Below are positions 16,250 to 25,143 of a stretch of DNA of 38,357 bases, in pieces. Every line of letters begins with the position of its first letter. Position 1 is the first letter of the stretch. Source of the DNA: Spirochaetales bacterium (GTDB lineage Bacteria; Spirochaetota; Spirochaetia; UBA9216); the NCBI GenBank assembly GCA_016839055.1, contig JAEKNX010000026.1:1-38357 (forward strand), read 5' to 3'. A program made the position numbers and the translations under genes. A model generated the notes under the pieces. The model saw nothing but the letters and a program-made list of their open reading frames with translations, searched no databases and was not told the origin of the DNA.

Positions 16250-16395
16250 GAATTCTTAAGAGTTTTAAGCCACGGACCACGTTAAACTATATAGTCTGAC
16301 CTTCGAAGTGGCACCGAAGGTATGGATTGGTCTTCCCCTGTTTTTGTAGACAGTTAGTTAATCAGTCCGTGGTTTTATTAATCTTCGTTTTATGT
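16250..16395. repeat. Dispersed element with inverted centre
   Basis: AAGCCACGGACCACG, then a centre in the opposite orientation to most copies (CTATATAGTCTGACCTTCG, GTGGCACCGAAGG), and a right end CAGTCCGTGGTTTTATTAAT. The outer ends pair with each other. Confidence 0.65.
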
Positions 16396-16513
16396 TTGCC
16401 TGCTGATTTTTTTATTCCACCTTCTGCAGGAGACAACAATTTTTTAAGCTGTAATAAATTTGTTAATGCCTGCTCATAATATCTGCCTTATAATGTGTGG
16501 TGGTAAAAATGAA

Positions 16514-17716
16514 ATGATTGTACTGATTACTATTACCGTCAGCATCTTCTGGCTCCGGATACTAAAAAAGCTCGAATCTCACGGCAAGCTTAATGATAAC
16601 AGGAGCGTCCTGGGCTGCATGTTTCTCTGCGGTCTTTTGAGTATTCCTGTCGTGCATCTGCTGCATGAGTTTAGCGCATTTTCTTATGCTCACATTATAA
16701 ACCTGTCATTGTTTACCTATAGTGTTCTCTTTGTCGGTCTGTTTGAGGAGACGGCCAAGTTTCTTGTTTTCTACGTGGTAGCCAGGTCTTCTTCTTTCAT
16801 TAAGGAGCCGAAGGATGGTCTTCTTCAGGCGGCATCGGTAGCTCTGGCTTTCGCTGTTACCGAGAACGTGAAGTATGCGGGTTTCTACGGGCTTGAGAAT
16901 CTGCTGCTGCGCTCGGTAACCGGAACTATGGGGCATATGGCCTTCGCGGTGATCTGGGGTTATGCTGGCGGGCTGTATTTATGCAGCCGGAGAACCGGGA
17001 AGAATGAGTACAGCTTCAGCATGGTGTCCGGCGCTGTCGCATCTGCTGCTGTTTTTCACGGCTTTTTTAATTATTTCATCTACCTCGATCTGAGCCTTAT
17101 CAGTTATCTGATTCTTGTGCTCTCGGTAGGTATTACTGTTTTTATCTTGAGGTATCTCCGAAAGAGATCTCCGTACAGGCCGCTCTCTTTTACTGAGAGT
17201 AAGGCGGCATTGGATGATATCGGTGATGCTCTTTGCCTTAATCCGGGCAGTTTCCTCCTCAATAAGAGGGCGGGTTTTCATTCCATAAAGGCCGGGAGTT
17301 ATACTGAAGCATTGGGATATCTTAAAAAGGCGTCATCGGTCAATCATAAGGAGCTTTCTACCCGGGTTTATGTGATTCTGCTTGAATATCATCTGAATTT
17401 GCTCGAGGAGTATTTTGCGTTCAGGGAGCTTGATAAGGTCTGCAGTAAGGTTTCGGTTTACAATCTTATCAGGCTGAAAGAGCAGGCTGCAGAGTTGTTC
17501 GAGGGTTGTGACGGGCGGGAGAATCTGACTGCTATGCTTGATGACATGATTGATTCTATCAGGTTCGCTCAGAGGGTTAAGAATCGTATCGCTGAATTTG
17601 ACAGGGCGGCCGGTGACTTGGGTTCCAGTTCAAACCGGGGTTTCCTTATAGCGGGCAAGGATAATCTGCCTATGGCATACCGCCACCCCGGGTATTATCC
17701 GGCTGATGAGGAATGA
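16514..17716 (+). CDS. PrsW-like membrane protease with C-terminal helical region
   Basis: 400 residues from the ATG at 16514; a TTG at 16460 or ATG at 16466 would add up to 18 residues. About eight TM segments fill residues 1-225. The PrsW/CAAX-like active-site motifs are FVGLFEETAKF (E78, E79), AFAVTENVKY (E117, N118), GTMGHMAFAVIWGYAGG (H141) and VFHGFFNYF (H182). PrsW cleaves an anti-sigma factor in Bacillus; related Abi proteases have other roles. The remaining 170 residues are soluble and helical, with a tetratricopeptide-like stretch (DALCLNPGSFLLNKRAGFHS, AGSYTEALGYLKKASSVNHK). The gene is GC-richer than its neighbours. A repeat element begins immediately after the stop. Confidence 0.82.
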   Translation: MIVLITITVSIFWLRILKKLESHGKLNDNRSVLGCMFLCGLLSIPVVHLLHEFSAFSYAHIINLSLFTYSVLFVGLFEETAKFLVFYVVARSSSFIKEPKDGLLQAASVALAFAVTENVKYAGFYGLENLLLRSVTGTMGHMAFAVIWGYAGGLYLCSRRTGKNEYSFSMVSGAVASAAVFHGFFNYFIYLDLSLISYLILVLSVGITVFILRYLRKRSPYRPLSFTESKAALDDIGDALCLNPGSFLLNKRAGFHSIKAGSYTEALGYLKKASSVNHKELSTRVYVILLEYHLNLLEEYFAFRELDKVCSKVSVYNLIRLKEQAAELFEGCDGRENLTAMLDDMIDSIRFAQRVKNRIAEFDRAAGDLGSSSNRGFLIAGKDNLPMAYRHPGYYPADEE

Positions 17717-18036
17717 TTTTGGAGTCTATTGGCCACGGATATATCGGGTTAAGATACGTGGTCACACGGATGTGAATAGTAGAGCAGGAAGCGGTTCACG
17801 GATGAAGAGTATAGAAAATATTGAAGACAGGTATGGCTTTTTTCTCTCTAATAATCCGTGATCATGCCTGCGGTGCTGTTTCGCAGGCCGTGTGACCCCA
17901 TATCTCTACTTCATATATCCGTGGTTTTATTAATCTTGTTTTTTGTTTTGATAATAAGTATAGAAATATGAAATTAGAAATATTAAAAAGTAAGATTCCG
18001 AAGTGGATTATTCTGTGGTTGTCTCCTGGATTTTTA
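17717..18036. repeat. Complete dispersed element plus 79-bp tail repeat
   Basis: Left edge TTTTGGAGTCTATTGG, three motifs (CCACGGAT, ACACGGAT, TCACGGAT), GATATTGAAGACAGG, then ATCCGTGATCATGCC, CCGTGTGACC and ATATCCGTGGTTTTATTAAT. The two halves are imperfect reverse complements over about 200 bp. The tail (17958-18036) recurs at 26442-26520 with about 85% identity, so loci 17.7 and 26.2 kb are two copies of one ~300-bp element. The gap up to 18145 has nothing else. Confidence 0.88.
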
Positions 18037-18145
18037 ATTGTCCCTTCCACTGACAGCTCGTCGGTTGAAGGTTGCTGTTTGAACGAGGATAATTCTTTCA
18101 TGCGGCTGTTCCGGAGTCCCGGAATAATTGCTTATTTGAGTCGCC

Positions 18146-18646
18146 TCATTGATCCATTTTTCTTAAATTGTAGCTATCCTTGATGTATTCAATCGCAATA
18201 TACAACTTGTAATCTATAAGACCTTCGATCTTCCCTATTTCCTCGGTGAGGAGGATGTGTAGTTCTTCCATGTTTGTAACACTGAAATCAACCTCGATCT
18301 GAGAGTCTCCGGAGGTATGTGCTATGTACTCTATCTCCTGCATCTCTTTTAACTGTTTAAGAATTTCCTGAATTTTATTCGGTTCCACTTTAATATGAAT
18401 ATTTCCGGCTACTTCATACCCAAGTTTTACATGATTAGGAACTGCGACAACTGAGATGAAATTCTCATCAAGCAGCCGTTTTATTCTGTTTCTTATGGTA
18501 GCCTCTGAAATTTTCATTTTCTTGGCAATTTCAGTATTGGGCATCCTTCCGTTGATCTTGAGTAACCTGATTATTTCATTATCGGCTTTATCCAACCTCT
18601 GTTCCAAAGCTAATTCCTCATGTTTGACTTTCTTAAAACCTATCAT
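18146..18646 (-). CDS. Lrp/AsnC-family regulator
   Basis: 166 residues. The AsnC HTH spans about 18-65 (RLDKADNEIIRLLKINGRMP, NTEIAKKMKISEATIRNRIK), followed by the RAM ligand-sensing domain (KLGYEVAGNIHIKVEPNKIQ, HTSGDSQIEVDFSVTNMEEL). It has an extra ~17 residues before the HTH. No clear ribosome site precedes the ATG. It is divergent from the MttB-like/symporter pair across a 134-bp palindrome-rich gap, so it probably senses a metabolite of that pathway and controls both directions (inference). Confidence 0.9.
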   Translation of the reverse strand: MIGFKKVKHEELALEQRLDKADNEIIRLLKINGRMPNTEIAKKMKISEATIRNRIKRLLDENFISVVAVPNHVKLGYEVAGNIHIKVEPNKIQEILKQLKEMQEIEYIAHTSGDSQIEVDFSVTNMEELHILLTEEIGKIEGLIDYKLYIAIEYIKDSYNLRKMDQ

Positions 18647-18734
18647 ATTTACAAATATTTTACAAGTTTCAGATAAAATTTTACTACGAATAAGATATAT
18701 TCACTTGCGAATATCGAAATCTATGGTAATATAT

Positions 18735-18748
18735 TACGATATATCGTA
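18735..18748. promoter_or_regulatory. 14-bp palindrome in the lrp/mttB divergent promoter region
   Basis: TACGATATATCGTA is a perfect palindrome. Related half sites lie nearby (ATTATCGTAATTG at 18760-18772; CGAATAAG and GCGAATATCG upstream). Lrp-type proteins bind AT-rich dyads of this size in multiple copies. Confidence 0.55.
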
Positions 18749-18780
18749 TATGTAATGCTATTATCGTAATTGAGGTTATT

Positions 18781-20229
18781 ATGATTACTACACAAATTCT
18801 AAATAGTGAAGAAATTCAAAGGATTCACACTTGCAGTCTTAAGATTCTATCTAAAGTTGGAGTCCGGTTTCTTTCTCCGAAGGCCCGGGAAATACTGAAA
18901 GCTCGGGGGGCAATAGTAAAAGACAAAATTGTCTTTATACCGGAAGAACTGGTTAACGAAGCACTTCGTACAGCTCCCAAGACTTTTATTCTCGGTGCAC
19001 GTGATCGGCAAAAAGATTTTACAATGCCGAAAACCGGCCTGGCCGGAACTGTAGTTGACAACTCCGGCGTATTTACTCTTGATTTTCATACAGGTGAACG
19101 AAGAGAATGTAATTTGCAGGATCTATTCAATTTCAATAAGGTATATGAAGCTTCCAGATGGTCTACAGTTGTCTGGCCCGCCACTATCCAGGAACCGGAC
19201 AGACCTGAGCACAGCAGGGAATTCCGTCAGGATATCTACTCCTTCATGTCAACCTCACTTCATGTACAGAGTGAGCTTTGGCATCCTGCCGAAGTACCAT
19301 TGATGGCCGAAGCCCTCAACCTTATTACCGGAAGCGAAGCAGAGACGATTAACCGCAAGATTTATTCTTTCACCTACTGTACGAACCCTCCGCTGGGTCA
19401 CGATAAAGAGATGTGTGAAACCTATCTTGAATCTCTTCCGCTAGGAATCCCTATATGCGTCTACCCTATGCCCGGAGCTGGATCAACAGGACCAGCGAGT
19501 CTGTTTTCGAATATTGCAGTTGCTAATGCCGAAGCATTGTCTGCGCTCGTTTTATTTCAGATGGCAAAGCCCGGTACACCGATTATTTTCGGAAATGCAA
19601 TAGGAACTACAAATTTCCGCAATGGAAATTTTCTCGAGGGAGTTCCGGAAACAGTCCTTCAGACTGCAGCTTGCGGGGAGTTGGCGCATTTCTACGGCCT
19701 TCCAAATGAACAGGCAGGGTGTTTAACTGACGCAAAGACCCATGGAGCTCAAGCTATATTAGAAAAGACAATTACTACCATTCCGTTGCTGAACAGCGGG
19801 GTCGATCTGCTTCAGGGTCCTGGAGCCTTAGAATGCAGCAACACGATTACGCTTGAACAGATAGTAGTAGATGATGAAATAATAAATTATGCACAAAGAT
19901 TGAGAAGAGGTATCGACACATCCATTGAGAAAAACTATTTCACAGATATCGAAGAAGTCGGTCCCGGAGGACATTATCTTATGCAGCCGTCTACCGTTAT
20001 GGCCTGCCGCAGTGATGAGTTTATGACACAGGAATTAACAGACGGAGACACCTATGAAACATGGACTGCCAAAGGAAAACATGATATGTACAGCAAAGCA
20101 AGAATCAGGGTGGAGGAAATCCTTGCCGGAGCAGAGAGATACCCTCTTGCTGACAATATTAAAGGAGGTCTGGAAGATATTATGAGAAAGGCAGATATAC
20201 TTCTGTCGCCGGAAAAATTAAATCACTGA
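18781..20229 (+). CDS. MttB-superfamily methyltransferase (non-pyrrolysine)
   Basis: 482 residues, full length for the trimethylamine methyltransferase (MttB) superfamily. Landmarks are HTCSLKILSKVGVRFLSPKA at the N-terminus, PGAGSTGPASL, EALSALVLFQMAKPGTPIIF and EQAGCLTDAKTHGAQAILEK. There is no in-frame amber codon, so it belongs to the MtgB/MtpB-like branch that demethylates quaternary amines such as glycine betaine, proline betaine or carnitine by passing the methyl group to a corrinoid protein. No corrinoid protein or second methyltransferase is encoded here. TGAGG precedes the ATG. A symporter follows at 26 bp and probably imports the substrate. Confidence 0.87.
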   Translation: MITTQILNSEEIQRIHTCSLKILSKVGVRFLSPKAREILKARGAIVKDKIVFIPEELVNEALRTAPKTFILGARDRQKDFTMPKTGLAGTVVDNSGVFTLDFHTGERRECNLQDLFNFNKVYEASRWSTVVWPATIQEPDRPEHSREFRQDIYSFMSTSLHVQSELWHPAEVPLMAEALNLITGSEAETINRKIYSFTYCTNPPLGHDKEMCETYLESLPLGIPICVYPMPGAGSTGPASLFSNIAVANAEALSALVLFQMAKPGTPIIFGNAIGTTNFRNGNFLEGVPETVLQTAACGELAHFYGLPNEQAGCLTDAKTHGAQAILEKTITTIPLLNSGVDLLQGPGALECSNTITLEQIVVDDEIINYAQRLRRGIDTSIEKNYFTDIEEVGPGGHYLMQPSTVMACRSDEFMTQELTDGDTYETWTAKGKHDMYSKARIRVEEILAGAERYPLADNIKGGLEDIMRKADILLSPEKLNH

Positions 20230-20255
20230 GATATCTCAGTTATGGAGGTTGAAAA

Positions 20256-21863
20256 ATGGAAGTACAAGTATTTCAGACAAACGGTATAATTCTTGTATGT
20301 ATAGGAATATTTCTCGTAGTAGCAATACTAGTCGGTCTGATGTATAAGAAAAAGATCAATGCAACTGAAGATTTCACAGCCGCAGGACGTTCGCTCACAT
20401 GGCCATTCATCATGGCCTCCGTAGTGGCGACGTGGATTGGAGCGGCTGTAATACTAGGCGGAGCCTCTGAAGTATATGAGTACGGGTTCCAGGGTATAGT
20501 ATGGGATCCGTTTGCCACAACATGTACTCTTCTGCTTGGAGGATTCTTTGTCGTTAAAAGATTGAGAAAAACCAGAAGCGTGACTGTAGGCGATTTTTAT
20601 ACAAACCGCTATGGTGATAAAATGGCTACGATCTTTACTCTGGCACAAGCAATTACCGGTCTGGCATGGGTTGCTGCGCAATTTAAAAGTTTCGGAATTC
20701 TGATACATATGACAACAGGTTTCAATTCAAATATCGCCACGATAATAGGCGCTGTAGTAATTGTATTCGTCGCAATGACAGGGGGCCTTTGGGCGCTTTC
20801 GCGTACCGACATGATCTCGTTCATTATCATAACGATCTCCCTTGTTTTCATGGTTCCATTCACAGTTTCCGCAGTCGGCGGGTTGGGAAATTTTTTCAGC
20901 AGCGCCGGTAATCTGGCGGATCTACCGGAATTCAGCATCTTCTACAACTTTACAAAAGGCGCAGATGGAAGTCCCCACGGATTCTACTGGTATGGTGGGA
21001 TTCTTGGTGTTCTGTATGCACTTTCTGCATGGATAGCGCTAGGGGTTGGAGATTTGAGCTGTCCGGTACTGAATGCCAGAACCCTTGCGGCAAAATCCGA
21101 ACGGCATGCAGCGAAGGGATTTATACTCGGGGGCATTATATACTTCATTCTGGGTATGATTCCGGTATTTATCGGAGTTGCGGCCTATATACTTTCCAAA
21201 GGTCAAATGCCGGAAGAATCACTTGATTACATACTTCCGTGGTTTGTTCAGAATTATATGCCTGACTGGCTCGGAGTATTATTCATGGTATCCTTAGCTG
21301 CCGCAATCGTCAGCACAGCAGGTGACACAGTACTTATTGATTCTTCGATCTTTGTCAGCACACTGGTAAAACGACTCAATCCGGATATCACCGACTCTCA
21401 AATAGTAAGAAAACTTATCTGGGCCCTTCCCGTCTATGCTCTGTTGTCCTATCTCGTAACATTTGCCGGAGGGATATATGAATTACTCGTATTCTCGGGA
21501 GCATCCCTTTTTCCGACAATAGTTACTTCCTACCTCTTCGGACTATTCTGGAAGAAGGCGAATCAGAAGGGGGCAATAGCTTCATTCTGGGCTGGATTAA
21601 TAGGCTGGCTCATACTTACATTCTTCATTTTCCTCCCGGCAGCTACGAATTATTTCGATGAAGGAGTACATCTGATTAAAGATTTTAGCTATATAGTATC
21701 AGAAGGATATCTTGAAGATTCTGTATATATTGCCGCGGTTCCTGCCTGGATTATCAGCATTGCTGCAATGATAGTTATATCACTGAAAACACAGAAATCT
21801 GATCCGCCTAAACCAATTACAGACATTGATGGCATAGAACTCGATTCCGTAGTAATGAATTAA
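20256..21863 (+). CDS. Sodium:solute symporter (SSS family)
   Basis: 535 residues, about 13 TM. SSS hallmarks are NATEDFTAAGRSLTWPFIMA, SVVATWIGAAVILGGASEVY, YTNRYGDKMATIFTLAQAIT and AAAIVSTAGDTVLIDSSIFV (Na2-site region). It should couple Na+ entry to uptake of an organic solute at the inner membrane. GGAGG precedes the ATG, and the 26-bp gap from the MttB-like gene indicates one operon, so a quaternary amine is the probable substrate (inference). Confidence 0.92.
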   Translation: MEVQVFQTNGIILVCIGIFLVVAILVGLMYKKKINATEDFTAAGRSLTWPFIMASVVATWIGAAVILGGASEVYEYGFQGIVWDPFATTCTLLLGGFFVVKRLRKTRSVTVGDFYTNRYGDKMATIFTLAQAITGLAWVAAQFKSFGILIHMTTGFNSNIATIIGAVVIVFVAMTGGLWALSRTDMISFIIITISLVFMVPFTVSAVGGLGNFFSSAGNLADLPEFSIFYNFTKGADGSPHGFYWYGGILGVLYALSAWIALGVGDLSCPVLNARTLAAKSERHAAKGFILGGIIYFILGMIPVFIGVAAYILSKGQMPEESLDYILPWFVQNYMPDWLGVLFMVSLAAAIVSTAGDTVLIDSSIFVSTLVKRLNPDITDSQIVRKLIWALPVYALLSYLVTFAGGIYELLVFSGASLFPTIVTSYLFGLFWKKANQKGAIASFWAGLIGWLILTFFIFLPAATNYFDEGVHLIKDFSYIVSEGYLEDSVYIAAVPAWIISIAAMIVISLKTQKSDPPKPITDIDGIELDSVVMN

Positions 21864-21877
21864 AATTTTAATACTTT

Positions 21878-21902
21878 GGCCTATGCTACAGCATGGGCCG
21901 TT
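21878..21902 (+). terminator. Hairpin after the symporter gene
   Basis: GGCCTATGC, loop TACA, GCATGGGCC form a 9-bp stem with one G-T pair, followed by GTTTAG. The T-run is short. Confidence 0.5.
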
Positions 21903-21993
21903 TAGTTCCTGCTTTCAGCATTATAACTCTTTATTTAACATCAGGATTATTATTCACAATATTCCAGGGCCGAAGGGATATGAATAGCGGAGT

Positions 21994-22065
21994 AATGATT
22001 TTGGAGTCTATTGGCCACGGACATATACTGTCCAGATACGTGGTCACACGGATTAGCGGGCGGCG
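21994..22065. repeat. Dispersed element, left half only
   Basis: AATGATTTTGGAGTCTATTG is identical to the left edge at 17712. GGCCACGGACATATACTGTC and ACGTGGTCACACGGATTAG follow, then it degrades. The gap 21903-22213 contains nothing else I can support. Confidence 0.75.
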
Positions 22066-22213
22066 CAGGAAGCGTTTTGTGGTGTAGAAAAAGTTTGAAC
22101 CTTCATCTTCATTTGAAGTATTCCTCTTAAAATGTTATTATGAAAACACTTTTAAATAAAAGTGTGCCGATGTTAGAAGAATTAGAAAGTTGATTTTAAG
22201 TTGCGAGGGATAA

Positions 22214-23317
22214 ATGAGTTCATTGGATAGATTAACTATTAAAGGTTTTAAATCTATTAAAGAGTTAACAGATTTAAAACTGAATAATCTCAATATACTA
22301 GTCGGCGGAAACGGTGCAGGAAAGACGAATCTTGTCAGCTTTTTCAGAATGCTTAGAGCGATGTTCGATGGCAATCTTGATGATTTTGTAAGGGATTCCG
22401 GAGGAATTGGTGATCTGCTATACAACGGTAGAAAAGCTACTTCTGAGATGAATTTTGAAGCATATTTTGGAGTAAGAGGGTACCGTTTCAAATTAAAGCC
22501 GACAGTAAATGATCAATGCGCTCTTATTAATGAGGCTCGGTACTATGATCGAGGAAGTAATGGTTGGTGGGAACTTGGAAATAGCAAAAATAACAAATCA
22601 TTACTAGTTAAAGAAGCAACTGGTAATGAAAAAGATAGTGGTTTAAGCAAACCCGTCTATGAAGCAATATCATCTTGGCAGATATACCATTTCCATGACA
22701 GCAGTGATAGCGCTGCCATGCGGCATTCTGAGATAGTTCAGGATAGCGGGGCGCTGCGGACTAATGCTTCAAATATTGCTCCATATTTATATAAACTAAA
22801 AAAACATTTCAAATCAGAATATGAAGAAATCCTGGATGCAGTGAGAATGGTTATGCCTTTCTTCGATGACTTTCTACTGGAAGTTGATGATTTTGGTCCA
22901 AAGAAAAGTGTGAATCTTTCATGGACACAAAAGGGGTCGGATTACCCGATGCAGCCCTACCATTTCTCTGACGGATCAATACGGTTTATATGTCTTGCAA
23001 CGGCTCTTTTGCAGCCCAACCCCCCTTCAACGATCATTATTGATGAGCCTGAACTTGGATTGCATCCTGCAGCAATTTCAGTCTTGGCAGAGCTTATACA
23101 GGATGCCGCTAAAAGAACACAGGTGATTATTGCAACGCAGTCTCCGTCATTAATTGATAATTTTACTGTAGAGGATATCATCGTAGTTAATAGGGAAGAT
23201 GGTGCTTCAACTTTTCAGCGATTAGATAGGAATAAGCTTGATAAATGGCTTGAAGATTATTCAGTAGGCGAACTCTGGACAAAGAATGTTATCTCCGGAG
23301 GACCTGTTTATGAGTGA
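22214..23317 (+). CDS. ABC-type AAA ATPase (AAA_21, OLD/RecF-like)
   Basis: 367 residues. RLTIKGFKSIKELTDLKLNN leads to the Walker A GGNGAGKT (31-38). The signature-like FSDGSIRFICLATALLQP lies near 250, Walker B TIIIDEPELGLHP near 275, and the His-switch region VIIATQSPSLIDNF near 305. Such ATPases pair with TOPRIM or other nucleases in anti-phage systems (OLD, Gabija, PARIS and AbiL types). GAGGGA precedes the ATG. The downstream DUF4276 gene overlaps by 8 bp, so the pair should be co-translated. Confidence 0.88.
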   Translation: MSSLDRLTIKGFKSIKELTDLKLNNLNILVGGNGAGKTNLVSFFRMLRAMFDGNLDDFVRDSGGIGDLLYNGRKATSEMNFEAYFGVRGYRFKLKPTVNDQCALINEARYYDRGSNGWWELGNSKNNKSLLVKEATGNEKDSGLSKPVYEAISSWQIYHFHDSSDSAAMRHSEIVQDSGALRTNASNIAPYLYKLKKHFKSEYEEILDAVRMVMPFFDDFLLEVDDFGPKKSVNLSWTQKGSDYPMQPYHFSDGSIRFICLATALLQPNPPSTIIIDEPELGLHPAAISVLAELIQDAAKRTQVIIATQSPSLIDNFTVEDIIVVNREDGASTFQRLDRNKLDKWLEDYSVGELWTKNVISGGPVYE

Positions 23318-23984
23318 TTATGTTAACATATTTGCTTTGGTTGAAGGACAAACGGAAGAAATCTTCATCAAAAAAGTCTTACAACCTTATTTTATCAATA
23401 GGCAGATTTACATAACACCGATAAGACTCTCAAAACCTGGAGAAAAGGGTGGCGATGTTAAATTCTCGCGTGCAATAAACGATATTAGAAGACATTTAAA
23501 GCAGCGCTCTGATACCTATGTTACTCTCTTGATAGATTATTATGGTTTAAAAGAATGGCCAGGATTGGAAAATGCGAGAGGAAAAGCTGAACCGTCAGAA
23601 ATAGCAGCGGAAATTAACAATGCCACTCGGATAAAGGTTAAAGAAGAGTTGCCTGATGTCGATTCAGAACGAAGGTTTCTTCCTAATATTGCAGTACACG
23701 AATTTGAAACCTATCTTTTTAGTGATTCCGGAATTCTTTCAACCGTCCTTGGTGTTGAAAAGAGTTCTGTTGATGAAATACTAGCTACATTTAGAGATCC
23801 CGAAAAAATCAATAATTCGGTTGAAACTGCACCGTCAAAGAGAATTGAAAAGATGAATAACAGGTTCAAAAAGACTGTCACAGGAATAAAAATAGCTGAG
23901 TCAATTGGTGTTCAAACTATGCGTGAAAAGTGTTCAGTATTCAATAATTGGATAACCGAGCTGGAATCACTAATAGAAGCGTGA
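23310..23984 (+). CDS. DUF4276 protein, probably TOPRIM-like nuclease partner
   Basis: 224 residues from the ATG at 23310, which has GGAGG 8 nt upstream; an ATG at 23286 lacks a site. The N-terminal VNIFALVEGQTEEIFIKKVL and the later TLLIDYYGL follow the glutamate and D-x-D-like pattern of TOPRIM folds. The C-terminal half (LPNIAVHEFETYLFSDSGIL and following) is typical of DUF4276. With the AAA partner it resembles an OLD nuclease split over two genes. The activity is not proved, and the second acidic motif is only partly conserved. Confidence 0.8.
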   Translation: MSDYVNIFALVEGQTEEIFIKKVLQPYFINRQIYITPIRLSKPGEKGGDVKFSRAINDIRRHLKQRSDTYVTLLIDYYGLKEWPGLENARGKAEPSEIAAEINNATRIKVKEELPDVDSERRFLPNIAVHEFETYLFSDSGILSTVLGVEKSSVDEILATFRDPEKINNSVETAPSKRIEKMNNRFKKTVTGIKIAESIGVQTMREKCSVFNNWITELESLIEA

Positions 23985-24640
23985 TGCTTATCGATCATAT
24001 TGGTGTTAAAATTAGTTATGAATTAAATGATAAAAAAAGTGACCGGAGCAGGGCTGTGAAAGATCTTGAGGTTCTAAATGGTTATAATGCCTCCAAAGGG
24101 TATTTTTTAGCTGAAAAAAAATCAATTCAATATGGTTATAGGTGCAGCCTCACAAATTGGGATTCACTTTCTTATAAGGAATTGGAAGAGTTTAGAAATG
24201 AATTCACCGACTTATATGATAACGTAATTGAGAGCTGCTTTGATTCTGACCTGGACCGCAGCTTCCTCATGAAGGGAAGCATTTATATGTCGGTAAGAAT
24301 GATTGATTTCCTGAAAGAACTGCAGGTGGACAGTCAGCTTGTTCTCGGAGATATCTTCGTGCATGATCATTTTTATTACGATACATCTTTTTCGGATATT
24401 GAAGACCGGCTGGCCGGTAAAAAGATAGAGAAGGCGGAGTTTCACCTTTGGGTTATAACAGGTGATGGTGTTGTAATAGACCCGGTGCTGAATATGATGG
24501 AGAACCGGTTCTTTTCAGAAATAAAAGAGATTCCGGACCCCTTTGTCTACCATGTTTTTGATATGCCTGTATTTCCAAAGCTATGCCCGATGGTAATGGG
24601 TAATGATATTGTTATGAAAATTGTGACTGAGCAGGCTTAG
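23984..24640 (+). CDS. Unknown third gene of the AAA/DUF4276 operon
   Basis: 218 residues from the ATG at 23984, which shares one base with the preceding stop (TGATG). I do not recognise the family. The part GSIYMSVRMIDFLKELQVDS, QLVLGDIFVHDH, then AEFHLWVITGDGVVIDP, has the layout of a papain/transglutaminase-like fold: helix, strand, His-x-Trp strand and Asp-Pro. However, the usual nucleophile Cys at the helix start is absent (GSIYMS). If the fold is right, it is an inactive or divergent peptidase. Coupled translation ties it to the ATPase and DUF4276 proteins. The gene turns GC-richer after about 24230. Confidence 0.7.
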   Translation: MLIDHIGVKISYELNDKKSDRSRAVKDLEVLNGYNASKGYFLAEKKSIQYGYRCSLTNWDSLSYKELEEFRNEFTDLYDNVIESCFDSDLDRSFLMKGSIYMSVRMIDFLKELQVDSQLVLGDIFVHDHFYYDTSFSDIEDRLAGKKIEKAEFHLWVITGDGVVIDPVLNMMENRFFSEIKEIPDPFVYHVFDMPVFPKLCPMVMGNDIVMKIVTEQA

Positions 24641-24707
24641 AAATTGCGAAAAACAGTAATAAAATGCCTGATTTTTGTATTAATTTTTGTAATTTAAAAT
24701 TTTTGTC

Positions 24708-24736
24708 TTTACATCTGAAATTCAATATAGTAAAAT
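24708..24736 (+). promoter_or_regulatory. Promoter upstream of the HU-like gene
   Basis: TTTACA (24708-24713), 17 bp, TAAAAT (24731-24736). It would give a leader of about 410 nt before the HU-like ATG. Confidence 0.45.
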
Positions 24737-24891
24737 TTGGGAATATTAAAGTGTGATTAACCAAAATGTTAGCCCACGCCTTTTCTTCAACCTAAAAAAC
24801 GGATACATCTCACTTTATGAAAAAATGTAGATTTTATGCCCGGGACCGGGGCTCCAGCCTTTCATCGGAAATTTAAGAATCGGAGATGAAA

Positions 24892-25143
24892 ATGTTTGGA
24901 CCATGTCCAAAACATGATGTAAAAAACTCCTTCTACCCGCATATTACCGGATTTAGAATTAAACACTGCAGCATCTCATCTCTTCAAAAAATGCACGGAT
25001 TTACTCCGTTTAAATATATTATTGGTTCTGCATTAACAGGAATATCAAAAAGCAATGTTACAAAAATTCTGGCCAGTGAGGTAACATTTAAAATTTATTT
25101 AAGGAGTAAAAACTATGAAAATGTTACTGCAGAAAAGAAATGA
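24892..25143 (+). CDS. Possible 83-residue protein, unknown
   Basis: An open frame with CGGAG six bases before the ATG. The peptide (MFGPCPKHDVKN...) has scattered Cys and aromatic residues and matches no family I know. It lies in the long leader of the HU-like gene and ends 12 bp before it. It may be chance. If translated, ribosomes would finish just upstream of the next Shine-Dalgarno. Confidence 0.28.
   Translation: MFGPCPKHDVKNSFYPHITGFRIKHCSISSLQKMHGFTPFKYIIGSALTGISKSNVTKILASEVTFKIYLRSKNYENVTAEKK

Noticed and set aside
75-18036. Chromosomal integron with attC sites
   Set aside because: The gene units between palindromes and the TA content fit, but element ends are CCACGG/CCGTGG rather than RYYYAAC/GTTRRRY, genes lie in both orientations, and no integrase is present.
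17968-18183. 71-codon plus-strand frame
   Set aside because: Its first part is the tail repeat shared with 26442-26520 and the rest runs into the Lrp-type gene on the other strand; no ribosome site.
21893-22087. 64-codon frame after the symporter gene
   Set aside because: It runs through the terminator hairpin and a repeat element and has no family match.
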